From Actinomadura chibensis NBRC 106107 (GTDB lineage: Bacteria; Actinomycetota; Actinomycetes; Streptosporangiales; Streptosporangiaceae): a stretch of 64,000 nucleotides of DNA. This document shows, piece by piece, positions 41,229 to 50,274 of this stretch; positions within the stretch are counted from its first letter, which is position 1; every line of letters begins with the position of its first letter. Both the position numbers and the translations under genes were made by a program. The stretch is taken from contig NZ_BCQP01000054.1 of assembly GCF_001552135.1 (NCBI RefSeq), positions 1 to 64,000 of the forward strand. Direction: 5' to 3'. A model generated the notes under the pieces. That model saw nothing but the letters and a program-made list of their open reading frames with translations. It had not been told where the DNA came from and made no database searches.

Positions 41229-43541
41229 ATGACGTCGTCGCCGGTGCGCAGCCCCGGCCATGTCGCCGCGCCGGGCATCGGCGGGGTCGGGGAGAGCCCG
41301 CTCCGCCCGGACGGCACGCTCAAGGTCGCCGGGGAGTTCGCCTACGCGTCCGACCTGTGGATGGACGGCATGCTGTGGGGCGCGACGCTCCGCAGCCCGC
41401 ACGCCCGCGCGCTGATCCGGTCGGTCGACATCGGGCCCGCGCTGGCGGTGCCGGGCGTCCGCGCGGTGCTGACGCACGCGGACGTCCCCGGCCGCGCGAT
41501 GTTCGGCATCGACGGCACCGAGGACCAGCCCGTCCTGGCGATCGACCAGGTCAGGTACCAGGGCGAGCCGGTCGCGCTCGTCGCCGCCGACGATCCGGAG
41601 ACCGCGCGGCGCGCGCTGGAGAAGATCGTCGTGGGCTACGAGCCGCTCGCGCCGATCACCGACCCGCGCGCCGTGATCGCCGACCCGGAGGGGCTGAAGG
41701 TCCAGCGCTTGGGCGGCATCACCCGGTACCAGCCCGTCCGGGTCGGGGACGTGGACGCCGCGAGGGCCGAGGCGGCGGTCGTCGTGTCGGGCGAGTACGA
41801 GGTCGGCATCCAGGACCAGGCGTTCCTCGGGCCGGAGGCCGGGCTTGCCGTCCCGTCCGAGGACGGCGGCGTCGACCTGTACGTCTCGACGCAGTGGATA
41901 CACAACGACCTGAAGCAGATCGCGCCCTGCCTCGGGCTCTCCGCCGACCAGATCCACATGACGCTCGCGGGCGTGGGCGGCGCGTTCGGCGGGCGCGAAG
42001 ACCTGTCCATGCAGCTCCACGCCGCGATGCTCGCGCTGCACACCGGGCGTCCGGTGAAGATGTCCTACAACAGGTACGAGTCGTTCTTCGGGCACGTCCA
42101 CCGGCATCCCGCGCAGATGCGGTACGAGTACGGCGCCGACGCCGACGGGCGCCTCCGCTACGCCGACGTCGAGATCGTGCTCGACGGCGGTGCGTACACA
42201 TCGTCCACGAAGAACGTCGTCGGAAACGCGGCCTCGCTCGGGGTCGGGCCGTACGAGATCCCGAACATTCGTATCGACGCCTACGGCGTGTACACCAACA
42301 ACCCGCCGTGCGGCGCGATGCGCGGGTTCGGGGCCGTCCAGGCGTGCTTCGCCTACGAGTCGATGATGGACAGGCTCGGCGCCGCCTGCGGGCTCGGCCC
42401 GCTGGAGATCCGCCGCCGCAACGCCGTGTCGCAGGGGTCGCGGCTCGCGACCGGGCAGGTCGTCGAGTCGCCCGCGCCGCTCGCCGCGATGCTCTCCCGG
42501 CTGGAGGCGGTCCCGGAGCCGCCGCCGCTCGACCCGTCCGACCTGCGGAACCTGCCGGGCGGGGTGTCGCAGGCGACGCGCGGCGAGGGCGTCGTGCGGG
42601 GCGTCGGGTACGGCGTCGGGCTGAAGAACATCTGCTTCTCCGAGGGGTTCGACGACTACTCCACGGCGCGCGTCCGGCTGGAGGTCATCGGCGGGGAGGC
42701 GACCGCGCTCGTGCACACCGCCGCCGCCGAGGTCGGGCAGGGGCTCGTCACGGTCCAGGCGCAGGTGGCGCGGACAGAGCTCGGCGTCCAGAAGGTCGTC
42801 ATCGCGCCCGCCGACAACCAGGTCGGGGACGCCGGGTCGTCCAGCGCGTCCCGCCAGTCGTACATGTCGGGCGGCGCGGTCAAGGCGGCCTGCGAGGCGG
42901 TCCGCGCGGAGCTGCTCGCGCTCGCCGCGCGCCGGCTGGGCCGCGCCGACCTGAGCCTGGTCGGCGGGAAGGTCGTGTCGCGGGCGGACGGCGCGCTCGG
43001 CACGATCGAGGACGTCCTCGGCGACGCCGTCATCGACGAGACCCGCGAGTACCGGCACCGGCCGACCGTCCCGATGGACCCGGTCACCGGGCAGGGGCGC
43101 AGCCACGTCCAGCTCGCGCTGTGCGTCCACCGCGCCGTCGTCGACGTCGACGTGGACCTCGGGCTCGTCAAGGTCGTCGAGCTCGCCGCCGTCCAGGACG
43201 TCGGCAAGATCATCAACCGGATCGCCCTGGAGGGGCAGATCCACGGCGGGTCCGCGCAGGGCCTCGGCCTCGCCGTGATGGAGGAGATCGTGGTGGCGGA
43301 CGGGCTCGTCCGCAACCCGTCCTTCACCGACTACCTCATCCCGACCATCCTGGACATGCCGCCGATGCGGCTCGACATCCTGGAGATCCCCGACCCGGAC
43401 GCCCCGTACGGGCTGCGCGGCGCGGGGGAGCCGCCGACGCTGTCGTCCACGCCCGCGATCGTCGCCGCGATCCGGGACGCCACCGGGCGGGCGCTGACCC
43501 GCGTCCCGGTCCGTCCCGAGCACATCGTGCACGGGGCCTGA
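41229..43541 (+). CDS. Xanthine dehydrogenase, molybdenum-binding subunit
   Basis: 770 residues, aldehyde oxidase/xanthine dehydrogenase family. Molybdopterin-binding [11 protein letters not shown] near 250, A-M-R-G-F-G near 360, V-G-Q-G near 500, and the catalytic Glu in G-A-G-E-P-P near 733. It hydroxylates hypoxanthine/xanthine to urate with the two electron-transfer subunits upstream. It starts 1 bp after the deaminase stop and precedes allB by 1 bp. Confidence 0.92.
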   Translation: MTSSPVRSPGHVAAPGIGGVGESPLRPDGTLKVAGEFAYASDLWMDGMLWGATLRSPHARALIRSVDIGPALAVPGVRAVLTHADVPGRAMFGIDGTEDQPVLAIDQVRYQGEPVALVAADDPETARRALEKIVVGYEPLAPITDPRAVIADPEGLKVQRLGGITRYQPVRVGDVDAARAEAAVVVSGEYEVGIQDQAFLGPEAGLAVPSEDGGVDLYVSTQWIHNDLKQIAPCLGLSADQIHMTLAGVGGAFGGREDLSMQLHAAMLALHTGRPVKMSYNRYESFFGHVHRHPAQMRYEYGADADGRLRYADVEIVLDGGAYTSSTKNVVGNAASLGVGPYEIPNIRIDAYGVYTNNPPCGAMRGFGAVQACFAYESMMDRLGAACGLGPLEIRRRNAVSQGSRLATGQVVESPAPLAAMLSRLEAVPEPPPLDPSDLRNLPGGVSQATRGEGVVRGVGYGVGLKNICFSEGFDDYSTARVRLEVIGGEATALVHTAAAEVGQGLVTVQAQVARTELGVQKVVIAPADNQVGDAGSSSASRQSYMSGGAVKAACEAVRAELLALAARRLGRADLSLVGGKVVSRADGALGTIEDVLGDAVIDETREYRHRPTVPMDPVTGQGRSHVQLALCVHRAVVDVDVDLGLVKVVELAAVQDVGKIINRIALEGQIHGGSAQGLGLAVMEEIVVADGLVRNPSFTDYLIPTILDMPPMRLDILEIPDPDAPYGLRGAGEPPTLSSTPAIVAAIRDATGRALTRVPVRPEHIVHGA

Positions 43542-43542
43542 C

Positions 43543-44844
43543 GTGGACGACCTCGTGATCCGGTCGCGGCGGGCCGTGCTGCCGGACGGCGAACGCCCCG
43601 CCGCCGTCTCCGTCGCCTCCGGGCGCATCACGGCCGTCGCCCCGTTCGACGCCGCCCCGCCCGCCGCCGTCACCGTCGACCTCGGCGACGTCGCGCTGCT
43701 GCCCGGGCTGGTCGACACGCACGTCCACGTCAACGAGCCGGGCCGCACCGAATGGGAGGGGTTCGCGTCGGCGACCCGCGCCGCCGCGTCCGGCGGCGTC
43801 ACCACGCTGATCGACATGCCGCTCAACGCGCTGCCGCCCACCGTCGACCCGGCCGCGCTCGCCGCCAAGCGCTCCGCCGCCGAAGGGGCGTGCGCGGTGG
43901 ACGTCGGTTTCTGGGGCGGCGCCGTCCCCGGGAACCTCGCGTCGCTGCGTCCGCTCCACGAGCTGGGCGTCTTCGGGTTCAAGTGCTTCACGGCCGACTC
44001 CGGCGTGCCGGAGTTCCCGCCGCTCGACGCCGCCGGGATGCGCGCGGCGTTCCGCGAGATCGCCTCGTTCGGCGGGCTCGTCATCGTCCACGCCGAGGAC
44101 CCGGCGTCGCTGTCGGCGCCGTCCGGCGGCGGGTACGCGGACTTCCTGGCGTCGCGGCCGCCGTCCGCCGAACGGACCGCCGTCGAACAGGTCGTGCGGC
44201 TGGCCGAGGAGACCGGGGTGCGCGCGCACATCCTGCACCTGTCGGCCGCCGACTGCCTGGACGTCCTGGCGAAGGCCCAGGCGGACGGCCTCCCCGTCAC
44301 CGCCGAGACCTGCCCCCACTACCTGACCCTCTCCGCCGCCGACGCCACCGGCACGGCCTTCAAGTGCTGCCCGCCCATCCGCGATGCCGCGAACCGCGAA
44401 CGCCTCTGGGACGGCCTCGCGTCCGGCGTCGTCTCCTGCGTCGTCACCGACCACTCGCCGTGCGCGCCCGACCTGAAGCGCGGCGACTTCGCCACCGCGT
44501 GGGGCGGGATCTCGTCGCTGCAACTCGGGCTGCCCGCCGTCTGGACGGCCGCCCGCGAACGCGGCCACGACCTCGCCGCCGTCGTCGGCTGGATGGCCGC
44601 GGCGCCCGCCGCGCTCGCCGCCGTCCCCGGCAAGGGCGCGATCGTCCCCGGCGGCGACGCCGACCTCGTCGCGTTCGCCGCCGACGAGACCTTCACCGTC
44701 GACCCCGCCGCGCTCCGCCACCGCCACCCCGTCACCCCCTACGCGGGACGGACGCTGACCGGCGTCGTCCAGGCCACCTGGCTGCGCGGACGGCGCACCG
44801 GCGGCCCGCCCGCCGGACGCCTCCTCACCCCGGAGCCCCGATGA
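43543..44844 (+). CDS. allB: Allantoinase
   Basis: 433 residues from GTG 43543. Cyclic amidohydrolase with [10 protein letters not shown] near 58, bridging Lys in G-F-G-F-K-C-F near 147, H-A-E-D near 184, H-I-L-H-L near 230 and T-D-H-S-P near 300. It hydrolyses allantoin to allantoate. The stop overlaps the alc start (ATGA). Confidence 0.92.
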   Translation: MDDLVIRSRRAVLPDGERPAAVSVASGRITAVAPFDAAPPAAVTVDLGDVALLPGLVDTHVHVNEPGRTEWEGFASATRAAASGGVTTLIDMPLNALPPTVDPAALAAKRSAAEGACAVDVGFWGGAVPGNLASLRPLHELGVFGFKCFTADSGVPEFPPLDAAGMRAAFREIASFGGLVIVHAEDPASLSAPSGGGYADFLASRPPSAERTAVEQVVRLAEETGVRAHILHLSAADCLDVLAKAQADGLPVTAETCPHYLTLSAADATGTAFKCCPPIRDAANRERLWDGLASGVVSCVVTDHSPCAPDLKRGDFATAWGGISSLQLGLPAVWTAARERGHDLAAVVGWMAAAPAALAAVPGKGAIVPGGDADLVAFAADETFTVDPAALRHRHPVTPYAGRTLTGVVQATWLRGRRTGGPPAGRLLTPEPR

Positions 44845-45866
44845 CCGACTTCACCGCCCTGCCCGACCTGGCCGTCCGCACCCTCGGCGGCTCCGTCGCC
44901 GCCGCCAGCGACGAGTCCTTCGCCGCGAAGGAGAACCTCCTCAACCCGTGGGCGCCCGCCTTCACCCCGGCGACGTTCGGGCCGAAGGGCCAGGTCTACG
45001 ACGGCTGGGAGACCGCGCGCCGCCGGGGGCCGGGGCACGACTGGGCGCTCGTCCGGCTCGGCCTGCCCGGCGTCGTCCGCGGCGTCGTGATCGACACCGC
45101 CTGGTTCAAGGGCAACTACCCGCCGCACGCCTCGGTGGACGCCTGCTTCGTGGACGGGCCGTCCGCCGACCTCTCCGGGGCCCGCTGGCTGGAGATCGTC
45201 CCGAAGACCCCCCTGGACGGCGACACCGCGCACGCCTTCCCGGTGAGCGCGGAGCGGCTGTTCACGCACGTCCGGCTGAACATCCACCCGGACGGGGGAG
45301 TCGCGCGGCTCCGCGTCCACGGCGACGTCGTCCCCGACCCGCGCCTCCTCACCGGCCTCACCGTCGACCTCGCCGCCCTGGAGAACGGCGCCCGCGTCAT
45401 CGCCTGCTCGGACAGGTTCTACTCCGCGCCCGACAACATGCTCTTCCCCGGCCTCGCCCGCGACCAGTCCGAGGGCTGGGAGACGGCCCGCCGCCGCGAC
45501 GGCGGCAACGACTGGGCGGTGATCCGCCTCGCCGCCCCCGGCTCGATCCGGCTCGCCGAACTCGACACCACGAACCTCAAGCACAACGCCCCGGCCGAGG
45601 CCGCCCTGCACGGCCTGGACGCCCGCACGTCCTCACCGGACGACCCGTCCGCCTGGCGTCCGCTGCTGCCGCGCACGGCCCTCGTCCCCGACGCCCGGCA
45701 CCGCTTCCGCCTCTCGACACCCGAGGTCACCCACGTCCGCCTGGACATCCACCCCGACGGCGGCCTGGCCCGCCTCCGCCTCCACGGCCCCCTGACCCCG
45801 ACCGCCGAACAAACCCTCACCACCCACTGGCAAACCCTCACCAACATAAGGACTAACAAGGAGTGA
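44841..45866 (+). CDS. alc: Allantoicase
   Basis: 341 residues made of two allantoicase repeats, each with G-W-E-T-A-R-R-R-x-G-x-x-x-D-W and H-V-R-L-x-I-H-P-D-G-G (near 55/145 and 208/300). It hydrolyses allantoate to (S)-ureidoglycolate and urea. Last gene of the operon; no ureidoglycolate lyase or urease gene lies in the window, so urea and ureidoglycolate must be handled elsewhere. Confidence 0.93.
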   Translation: MTDFTALPDLAVRTLGGSVAAASDESFAAKENLLNPWAPAFTPATFGPKGQVYDGWETARRRGPGHDWALVRLGLPGVVRGVVIDTAWFKGNYPPHASVDACFVDGPSADLSGARWLEIVPKTPLDGDTAHAFPVSAERLFTHVRLNIHPDGGVARLRVHGDVVPDPRLLTGLTVDLAALENGARVIACSDRFYSAPDNMLFPGLARDQSEGWETARRRDGGNDWAVIRLAAPGSIRLAELDTTNLKHNAPAEAALHGLDARTSSPDDPSAWRPLLPRTALVPDARHRFRLSTPEVTHVRLDIHPDGGLARLRLHGPLTPTAEQTLTTHWQTLTNIRTNKE

Positions 45867-45984
45867 CGGACTTCGCGCGGAGAGTCATTAGATAGTGGGG
45901 GCATCTAAGCAGACCGCGCGAGCCCCCGCGCTCAGCAACCTCGGGGCGCTGGCTCGCATCTCGCCGCCCACCAGGGAGGAACTC

Positions 45985-46206
45985 GTGTCCACCGGAAGCA
46001 CCGAGTACAAGTTCAAGAGCGAGATCTTCCTTCGCCACCAGGCCATCGGGGAGGCGGAGGCGGTGCTGAAGGTTCTCGCCACGCGGCAGGTTCCGGTGTC
46101 GGACGAGGTCCGTGAGCGGATCCTCGAGTGCAGGGACAGGGAGCAGTTGGACGAGTGGCTCTCCCGCGCCGTCACGGCGGAGACCGTCGACGAGCTGTTC
46201 GACTGA
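45985..46206 (+). CDS. Free-standing Rpn C-terminal domain protein
   Basis: 73 residues from GTG 45985, which has a very strong GGGAGGA ribosome site 5 nt upstream. The sequence (E-G-x-A-E-A-V-L-K-V-L-A-T-R, then R-I-L-E-C-R-D-R-E-Q-L-D-E-W-L-S-R-A-V-T-A-x-T-V-D-E-L-F) matches only the C-terminal tail of Rpn family recombination-promoting nuclease/transposase-like proteins. No nuclease domain is upstream: the in-frame 30 residues back to 45895 are unrelated. In E. coli the Rpn C-terminal fragment (RpnS) is an antitoxin against full-length Rpn. Here it could be an orphan antitoxin or a remnant. Confidence 0.6.
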   Translation: MSTGSTEYKFKSEIFLRHQAIGEAEAVLKVLATRQVPVSDEVRERILECRDREQLDEWLSRAVTAETVDELFD

Positions 46207-46220
46207 GGCGTAGGTACGCG

Positions 46221-46256
46221 AACGCGCCCCCGGCCCTTGGGTCGGGGGCGCGTTTT
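46221..46256. terminator. Strong bidirectional rho-independent terminator
   Basis: Perfect 12-bp stem AACGCGCCCCCG (46221-46232) with 46243-46254, an inner CCC/GGG pairing, and a TTTT tail (46253-46256) on the plus strand; AA pairs at the base serve the minus strand. Located between the converging Rpn-tail and DUF397 genes. It is the clearest intrinsic terminator of the window. Confidence 0.88.
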
Positions 46257-46262
46257 CGGTGG

Positions 46263-46496
46263 TCAGGGGGTCTCGGTGGGGTCTTCGAGGAGGTCGTCGA
46301 ACTCGCCGTCCTTGACGCCGGCTATGAAGGCGTCCCACTCGGCCTCGGTGAAGTAGAGGATCGGGCCCTCGGGGTTCTTGGCGTCGCGCATGACGACGGC
46401 CCGCTCACCGAAGTCCTTGTGCTGGACGGGGACGTCCTTGCCATCGACGAACTCGATGATGACCCCGTCGCTGAGGATCGGTTCCTGCTCGGTCAC
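46263..46496 (-). CDS. DUF397 family protein
   Basis: 77 residues from GTG 46496 (GAAGG upstream). The C-terminal half (A-V-V-M-R-D-A-K-N-P-E-G-P-I-L-Y-F-T-E-A-E-W-D-A-F-I-A-G-V-K-D-G-E-F-D) is a clear DUF397 domain. The N-terminal W-x-K-S-S and C-V-E-V segments are replaced by other residues. DUF397 proteins usually pair with an XRE-type regulator in actinomycete developmental modules, but no such partner adjoins it. Converges on the Rpn-tail gene at a shared terminator. Confidence 0.75.
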   Translation of the reverse strand: MTEQEPILSDGVIIEFVDGKDVPVQHKDFGERAVVMRDAKNPEGPILYFTEAEWDAFIAGVKDGEFDDLLEDPTETP

Positions 46497-46612
46497 TGGC
46501 ACACCTTCTCGGTCCTGGCGGTTGTCGGGTCCAAGGCTAGTCGGGAAGGCGTGCGGGCCACATGGGAAAGCACCCCGGCCGCCCAATTGGGGAGGGGCGG
46601 CCGGGGCGGTCC

Positions 46613-48055
46613 TTACGGGCGGCTGAACCCGAACGTGTACTCGCCGGAGCCGCTGTAGGCGTGGACGCGGTACCGGTAGGTGCCGGGGGCGCCGTTGTAG
46701 GTGATGGTCTCGTCGGGGGTGGGGCTGATCGACTGGGCGACCGTCTGCCAGGTGGAGCCGTTCAGCTTCTGGAGGTAGAGGTCGAAGTCGACGCCGTCGG
46801 GGCCGTCCAGGCAGGCGGTGTGCGCGCCGGAGACGGTGGTGGTGTAGTCGCCGCTCGGCTGGTAGCTGCTGGACCCGGAGGCCAGCGAGCCGGTCAGCCT
46901 CGTGTCGTAGTCGCCGCACGCGCTCGGGCCGGGGCCGCCGCCCTCGGTGACGAGTCCGCGCCCCTGCTGCGCGAGGATCTGCAGGACCTCGCCGACCGGC
47001 TGGAAGTACGTCGTGTCGCCGGAGCCCTGGCCGTCGTTGCAGGTGCCGGACGTCCCGGACGTGATGCCCTGCGCCTGCCCCGCCTCGGTGAACAGCGCGC
47101 CGCCGGAGTCGCCCGGGTCGGCGCAGATGTTCGCCTGGATGAGGCCGCTGACGGCGCCCTCCTGGTAGTTGACGGTCACGTTGCGCTGCTGGATCGGTCC
47201 GCACCAGATCTGGGTGCTGGTGGTGCCGCCCGAGCGGCAGACCCGGCTGCCGACCGGCGCCTCCACCGCGCCCTGGATCGTCTGGTAGGTGCCGTTGTAC
47301 TTGTTGACCTTCGGTGTGGGCGTCCACTGGCTGTTGACGTCCACCCAGGCGTAGTCGTCGCCGGGGAAGGACGAGCCGCCGAACGTGCCCTGCGCGACCT
47401 GGTTGGCGCCCTTCGTCTGCTCGCCCTTCTTCCCGCAGTGCCCGGCGGTGACGAACCCGCCCTGCACGGCGAACGCGACGGAGCAGCCGTACTGCGTCGT
47501 CCAGTACCGCTCGCCGCCGACGATGTCGTAGACGAGGCGCGGCTTCGCCGCCGACCGGACGTACCTGACCTGCGCGGCGTCCACTCCGCTGGCCTTCGCG
47601 AACCGCTACGCGGCCGCCTTCGACGACGCCTGGACGACGACCCGGTTCGTCGCGGCGTCGACATACCAGGACGTCTCGGATTTCGGCGCGGCCTTCACAT
47701 TCCGGTTCAACTTCGCCTGCGCGGCGTCAAGGTCGCGGGCGTCGTACTCCACGATCTTCGGTGTCGCGCCGGCCGCCCTGATCTCGGCGGCGGACGCGGC
47801 GTCGGTGGTCGCGACGACGATCCGGGTCCCGCTCTCGACCCAGGCGCCGCCGAACTTCGAACCGAGCGACATCTTCAGTTGCTTCTGAACGCCGGCGGCG
47901 CGGTCCGCCGGTCCGGGGACGGGTGCCGTGTGCGCCGGCCGCTTCGCCGCGGGCGCGTCGTACGAGCCGTACGACCCCGCGTGGGCCGGGGTCGCCGGCG
48001 CCACGACGAGGCTGGACGCGGCCGCGATGCCCAGCACAATGTTTTTTCGTGCCAT
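46613..48055 (-). pseudogene. Streptogrisin-like S1 protease gene interrupted by TAG
   Basis: Two same-frame segments, 47606-48055 (signal peptide about 1-26 and alpha-lytic-type prodomain) and 46613-47605 (end of prodomain, mature chymotrypsin-like protease, C-terminal PPC-like domain), are separated only by TAG at 47606-47608. Around it the reading is S-K-A-A-A-stop-R-F-A-K-A-S-G-V-D-A, exactly continuous with streptogrisin prodomains. The mature enzyme is intact: T-A-G-H-C-G, D-D-Y-A-W-V-D and G-D-S-G-G. It is therefore a recent nonsense mutation, sequencing error or read-through. GGAG ribosome site before ATG 48055. Confidence 0.8.
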
Positions 48056-48114
48056 TCGGGCTCTCCAGGGGGTGGGGAGAAAGGGAGGGGGTCACCCCGA
48101 TGCCCGAAATAGTG

Positions 48115-48126
48115 GACCACCTGGTC
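48115..48126. promoter_or_regulatory. Palindrome in S1 protease promoter
   Basis: GACCA-CC-TGGTC lies about 60 bp upstream of the protease ATG, between a possible minus-strand -35 (TTGTCG) and -10 (CACTAT). A regulator could bind here. The rest of 48056-48215 is AT-richer and also contains the end of the kstR transcript; no clear terminator was found. Confidence 0.35.
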
Positions 48127-48215
48127 ATTAGCCGACAATCGATCGCACTAAAGTGGTTTTTCAGTGTGGATTCCGTTCTCATCGAACGGCCCCGAGCGGC
48201 GCCGGGCGGCGCTGG

Positions 48216-48863
48216 TCAGGGGTCGATGAGCAGCCGCGCGGCGGAGATCTCCAGCCGCGCCTGGATCTCCTCGGCGGTGGCGTTGCCGCGCAGCATCTCG
48301 ATCATCTCCATGGTCCAGATGCCCGCCAGCGCGCGGGCGACGAGCCGGCGCGGGTCGTCGGCGGGGACGGCGGCGGAGTCGCCGGTCGCGGCGGCGCGCA
48401 GCAGCAGCCCGGTCATCCGCTCGCCGAAGTCGGTCTTGACGTCGGAGAGGAGCAGCGACCTGATCAGCGCCTCGGCCAGTTCGGGCTCGCGCATCAGCCC
48501 CCGGGTGGCGCGCATCAGCACCTCGACGGCGCGCTGCGGCGGGTCGCCCGCGCGGGGCGGGCGGCGCTCGATGCTGCCTTCGAGGAGGTCGAGCTCCTCG
48601 CTGACCACGGCGACGACCAGGTCCATCTTGGACGGGAAGTACCGGTAGAGCGTGCCCAGCGCGACCCCCGCCCGCTCGGACACGGTGCGCATCTGCATCG
48701 CCTCGATGCCGCCCCGCGACGCCAGCGCCGCCGCGGCCTGGACGATACGCTTGCGCCGCTGGTGCTGGCTCCGGGAGCGCACGCCCTGGCCCTGCGGCCC
48801 GGACGCGCCGCCCGCGGGCCGCCCCCGGGTCTCGTCCTCGGTCGCCGTCGGCTCTGCGGTCAC
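48216..48863 (-). CDS. kstR: KstR, TetR-family repressor of steroid catabolism
   Basis: 215 residues from GTG 48863 (AAGGGA 8 bp upstream); an in-frame GTG at 48923 would add 20 residues but would overlap the operator. The DNA-binding region Q-R-R-K-R-I, A-L-A-S-R-G-G-I-E-A-M-Q-M-R-T-V, G-V-A-L-G-T-L-Y-R-Y-F-P-S-K matches mycobacterial KstR closely, and the C-terminal half shows W-T-M-E-M and L-E-I-S-A-A-R-L-L-I. KstR represses cholesterol genes and is released by a steroid CoA thioester. A KstR box overlaps its upstream region, so autoregulation is expected. Confidence 0.85.
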   Translation of the reverse strand: MTAEPTATEDETRGRPAGGASGPQGQGVRSRSQHQRRKRIVQAAAALASRGGIEAMQMRTVSERAGVALGTLYRYFPSKMDLVVAVVSEELDLLEGSIERRPPRAGDPPQRAVEVLMRATRGLMREPELAEALIRSLLLSDVKTDFGERMTGLLLRAAATGDSAAVPADDPRRLVARALAGIWTMEMIEMLRGNATAEEIQARLEISAARLLIDP

Positions 48864-48923
48864 GGTCGGTCCCTTCTTCGCGGGCGCGGTCGCCCGGCGC
48901 GTCCCCCAGGATACAACCCGCAC

Positions 48924-48937
48924 GAGAACGTGTTATC
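48924..48937. promoter_or_regulatory. KstR box upstream of kstR
   Basis: Read on the minus strand, GATAAC-AC-GTTCTC keeps the AAC-N2-GTT core and 9 of 12 arm positions of the KstR consensus. It is 61 bp before the kstR start, as expected for autorepression. Confidence 0.6.
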
Positions 48938-49047
48938 TGATCCGCCGCGGCCAGGGCGTGTCACACGGTCCGGCGTCTCGTCAAGAACCCTGACTCGCTA
49001 GGTGAATCCCGTCGCGCGCGGAGACGACCACGCCACTGGACACTTAC

Positions 49048-49061
49048 TAGAATCTGTTCTA
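49048..49061. promoter_or_regulatory. KstR box upstream of fadE28-fadE29
   Basis: TAGAAT-CT-GTTCTA: a KstR operator with one arm mismatch, 46 bp before the fadE28 GTG. About 110 bp from the kstR box, so the two divergent units can be controlled together. Confidence 0.75.
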
Positions 49062-49107
49062 CTTTCAGCTCGGTGGCCGGGGCACGGCCCGGGAGGAGAG
49101 CGGCGCG

Positions 49108-50274
49108 GTGGACTTCAACCTCGACGAGACCCAGCGGGAGCTCCAGGGCCTCGCCGCGGGCGTGCTCGCCCGCGAGGCGGCGCGCGAGCGGCTGGAGGCG
49201 TTCGAGCGGGACGGCGCCCCCTACGACGCCGCGGCCTGGCGGGCGCTCGCGTCGGCGGGCGTGCTCGGGGCCGTCCTGCCGGAGGACGCGGGCGGCGCGG
49301 GCCTCGGCCCGGTCGAGCTGGCGGTCGTCCTGCGGGAGGCGGGCGCGCGGGTCGCGCCCGTCCCGCTGTACGCGTCGCTGGCGCTCGCGGGCGTCCCGCT
49401 CGGCCGGCACGGCACCCCCGCCCAGCGCGCGCTGCTCGCCCCGCTGGCGGCGGGCGAGACGGTCCTGACCGGCGCGTACCGCGAGGTCGGCCCCACCGGA
49501 CGGGTCGCGGCGACCGCGCGCCGGGACGGCGGCGGCTTCGTCCTCGACGGCGTGAAGACGTTCGTGCCGTACGCGCGGGAGGCGGCCCGGATCCTCGTAC
49601 CGGCCCGCGTGGACGGCGCGGGCGTCGGCGTGTTCCTCGTCGAGCCCGCCGCCGCGGCGATCAGCCCGCAGCCGTCCGCGACGTCCGAGCCGCTGTCGCG
49701 GGTCGCGCTCGGCGGCGTCCGCGTCGGGCCGGACGCCCTGCTCGGCGGCGCCGCGGACGGCGCCGCCTGGGACACGCTGCGCCGCACCGCCGTCGCCGGG
49801 GCGGTGGCCGTCGCGTCCGGCGTGGTCGACGGCGCGCTGGAGCTGACCAAGGAGTACGTCAGGACGCGCGAGCAGTTCGGCCGGGCGCTCGCGCAGTTCC
49901 AGGCCGTCACCATGCAGATCGGTGACGTCTACATCGCCAAACGCGCCCTGGATGTGGCGGTCTGGGCAGGCGTGTGGCGGCTCGCCGAAGGCGCGCCCGA
50001 CACCGACGAGGTCCTCGCCGTCGCCGCCTACAACGCCTGCGGCCCCGTCGTGGAGGCCCTCTACACGTGCCAGCACCTGCACGGCGGCATCGGCCTGGAC
50101 GTCACCTACCCGCTGCACCGCCACTTCGCCTGGGGCAAGCAGTGCGCGCACCTCCTCGGCGGCGCGGACGACCCCCTCGACTCGCTCGGCGACCTGCTCG
50201 CCGCCGGCGCCCCGGACGCCCCGGACGTCCCGGACGCCCCCCGGGACGGCGTCCTCCAGGAAGGCAGGGTGTGA
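49108..50274 (+). CDS. fadE28: FadE28-like acyl-CoA dehydrogenase subunit (ChsE1)
   Basis: 388 residues from GTG 49108 (GGGAGGAGAG). Acyl-CoA dehydrogenase fold with poorly conserved middle domain, resembling FadE28/ChsE1: Y-V-R-T-R-E-Q-F-G near 250, Q-H-L-H-G-G-I-G-L-D-V-T-Y-P-L-H-R near 325. In Mycobacterium FadE28 and FadE29 form an alpha2-beta2 enzyme that dehydrogenates the 3-carbon side chain of pregnene-20-carboxyl-CoA. The C-terminal Ala/Asp/Pro stretch is extra. Its TGA shares one base with the next ATG. Confidence 0.83.
   Translation: MDFNLDETQRELQGLAAGVLAREAARERLEAFERDGAPYDAAAWRALASAGVLGAVLPEDAGGAGLGPVELAVVLREAGARVAPVPLYASLALAGVPLGRHGTPAQRALLAPLAAGETVLTGAYREVGPTGRVAATARRDGGGFVLDGVKTFVPYAREAARILVPARVDGAGVGVFLVEPAAAAISPQPSATSEPLSRVALGGVRVGPDALLGGAADGAAWDTLRRTAVAGAVAVASGVVDGALELTKEYVRTREQFGRALAQFQAVTMQIGDVYIAKRALDVAVWAGVWRLAEGAPDTDEVLAVAAYNACGPVVEALYTCQHLHGGIGLDVTYPLHRHFAWGKQCAHLLGGADDPLDSLGDLLAAGAPDAPDVPDAPRDGVLQEGRV

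Noticed and set aside
45895-45984. Upstream in-frame extension of the Rpn-tail gene from GTG 45895
   Set aside because: No ribosome site and no similarity to Rpn; the GTG at 45985 has a strong site.
48863-48923. GTG 48923 as kstR start
   Set aside because: It would place the operator core at the start codon, lacks a ribosome site and adds a segment not typical of KstR.
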